Assembly: GCA_023381095.1 (NCBI GenBank)
Contig: JAMCTO010000084.1
Coordinates: 1-8,188, forward strand
Reading direction: 5' to 3'
DNA length: 8,188 nucleotides
Source: Bacillota bacterium
GTDB lineage: Bacteria; Bacillota; Sulfobacillia; Sulfobacillales; Sulfobacillaceae
The position numbers and the translations under genes were made by a program. Below, piece by piece: positions 7,576 through 8,188 of the stretch (position 1 is its first letter; each line of letters begins with the position of its first letter). Under the pieces are notes generated by a model. That model saw only the letters and a program-made list of their open reading frames with translations, did no database searches and was not told the DNA's origin.

Positions 7576-7646
7576 TGGGAAAAGTCCCAGAGTCACGGGG
7601 AACGGATGGGCTAGGTAATCACCCTCATAGCCGTAAAGGCGAGGGT
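7576..7646. other. Pair of hairpins upstream of spoVT
   Basis: The first hairpin is TGGGA-AAAG-TCCCA (7576-7589). The second has an outer stem ACCCTC/GAGGGT (7621-7626 with 7641-7646), a 3-nt bulge (ATA) and an inner stem GCC/GGC around the loop GTAAA. A run of five T's (7683-7687) follows 36 nt later, behind a weak G-T rich stem. The second hairpin is well formed and could belong to a structured RNA, but I could not match it to a known riboswitch class. Confidence 0.5.
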
Positions 7647-7713
7647 TGGGGAGCAGTCGAATGTGGGTCCAAGGGCCTGACGTTTTTCTACCATCAGGTA
7701 TATCTGGAAAAAA

Positions 7714-7744
7714 TGCATAAACGCTGCGGTTCATCGATATACTA
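7714..7744 (+). promoter_or_regulatory. Sigma-G-type sporulation promoter candidate for spoVT
   Basis: TGCATAA (7714-7720) matches the forespore sigma-G -35 sequence TGAATAA at 6 of 7 positions. TATACTA (7738-7744) matches the -10 sequence CATACTA at 6 of 7, with the expected 17-nt spacing. It lies 36 nt before the spoVT ATG. In Bacillus subtilis spoVT is known to be transcribed by sigma-G, so the position agrees with established regulation. A sigma-A reading (TATACT as -10) is less likely because no TTGACA-like -35 lies at the right distance. Confidence 0.65.
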
Positions 7745-7765
7745 CCCGTGATAGGGCCGTAGGCG

Positions 7766-7774
7766 AAAGGAGGG
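7766..7774 (+). promoter_or_regulatory. Strong ribosome binding site of spoVT
   Basis: AAAGGAGGG is a near-perfect complement to the 16S rRNA 3' end and sits at ideal distance (6-7 nt) from the ATG at 7781, suggesting efficient translation. Confidence 0.85.
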
Positions 7775-7780
7775 CCATCC

Positions 7781-8188
7781 ATGAAAGCTACCGGCATTGT
7801 GCGCCGAATAGATGACTTGGGTCGCGTTGTCATACCAAAAGAAATACGCCGAACTCTGAGGATTCGGGAAGGAGATCCCTTAGAGATCTTTGTCGATCGA
7901 GACGGGGAGGTCATTCTAAAAAAATACTCGCCGATAGGCGAATTAGGCGACTTCGCCAAGGAGTATGCGGATTCGTTGCACGAGGCTGTGGGCCACATTG
8001 CGCTCATTGCTGATCGCGATGCAGTGATTGCCGTGTCCGGAGCCCCTAAAAAAGAATTTCTTAATAAATCTTTAGGGGTTTTGGTAGAAAAATCCATGGA
8101 GGACCGCAAGACTTTATCGTACAACCACGGCGATCACAAGCCGAAAGGAAGTTTGATTGGGGACGATGAAGACGACAAATTTGTGTCC
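7781..8188 (+). CDS. spoVT: Stage V sporulation regulator SpoVT (partial, 3' end missing)
   Basis: SpoVT is a DNA-binding regulator that, with sigma-G, tunes forespore gene expression and spore properties. The frame is open from ATG7781 to the window edge: 136 complete codons of an expected 178 or so. Residues 1-52 form the AbrB/SpoVT swapped-hairpin DNA-binding domain, with RRIDDLGRVVIPKEIRRTL and the IREGDPLEIFVDRDGEVIL segment. As I recall the Bacillus protein, this part is almost identical. From about residue 53 the GAF-like domain begins (ELGDFAKEYADSLHEAVGH, then IAVSGAPKKEFLNKS) and is much less conserved, with an acidic DDEDD stretch near the cut edge. A strong ribosome binding site and a sigma-G-like promoter precede it. 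Its place after mfd is the standard one. AbrB, the close relative, is excluded by the GAF extension. Confidence 0.95.
   Translation, partial: MKATGIVRRIDDLGRVVIPKEIRRTLRIREGDPLEIFVDRDGEVILKKYSPIGELGDFAKEYADSLHEAVGHIALIADRDAVIAVSGAPKKEFLNKSLGVLVEKSMEDRKTLSYNHGDHKPKGSLIGDDEDDKFVS

Larger units (their letters stand above)
6935..7780. other. mfd-spoVT intergenic region, 846 nt, no supportable gene
   Basis: I read both strands. The open frames here are short (under about 90 codons), overlap one another on both strands, have poor or no ribosome binding sites and resemble no family I know. The longest stop-free + frame (7024-7281, ended by TAG at 7282) has its first plausible start at GTG7105 with a poorly placed purine run. 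The region does hold inverted repeats (about 7079-7119, 7345-7362, 7576-7589, 7621-7646), an A/T-rich patch around 7467-7530, and a sigma-G-like promoter at its right end. It could carry a long spoVT leader, a small RNA or remains of a lost gene; the sequence alone does not decide. No clear intrinsic terminator is visible right after mfd. Confidence 0.6.

Noticed and set aside
7533..7751. 72-codon + strand frame upstream of spoVT
   Set aside because: It has no ribosome binding site, runs through the hairpins and the sigma-G-like promoter, and matches no family.
7570..8124. 184-codon minus-strand frame opposite spoVT
   Set aside because: It is the antisense shadow of spoVT, whose sense frame is unmistakable; its composition (rich in Ser, Arg and Pro) is typical of shadows.

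Overview
The window is a stretch of housekeeping and sporulation chromosome from an endospore-forming Firmicute. The order is spoVG (3' end only), glmU, prs, pth, mfd, spoVT (5' part only), all on the + strand. This is the classic Bacillus/Clostridia spoVG-gcaD-prs-spoVC-mfd-spoVT neighbourhood. The moderate G+C content, TTG starts, lack of ctc and fin, and protein sequences that diverge from Bacillus suggest a deep-branching lineage. Sulfobacillus-like is my best guess, but that is inference from general resemblance and not from a search.

Region by region: 2-82 holds the last 26 codons of spoVG, followed by a strong intrinsic terminator (115-142). A candidate extended -10 promoter near 178-186 then leads into glmU (237-1607, TTG start with a good Shine-Dalgarno). 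After 34 nt comes prs (1642-2595, probably also TTG). pth overlaps prs by an ATGA junction (2592-3155). A hairpin followed by four T's (3169-3191) sits just after pth. The 263-nt gap up to mfd carries an extended -10 promoter candidate, so mfd (3419-6934) may be transcribed on its own. From 6935 to 7780 there is no gene I can support, but there are several hairpins. spoVT begins at 7781 behind a very good ribosome binding site and a close match to a sigma-G promoter, and runs off the right edge.

Functionally, GlmU makes UDP-GlcNAc for peptidoglycan, Prs makes PRPP for nucleotide, His and Trp synthesis, and Pth recycles peptidyl-tRNA. Mfd couples stalled transcription to repair. SpoVG and SpoVT are regulators linked to sporulation. 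I found no mobile element, CRISPR array, rRNA, tRNA or defence system, and no clearly new system. The part most worth a second look is the 846-nt mfd-spoVT interval and the sporulation-type promoter at its end.
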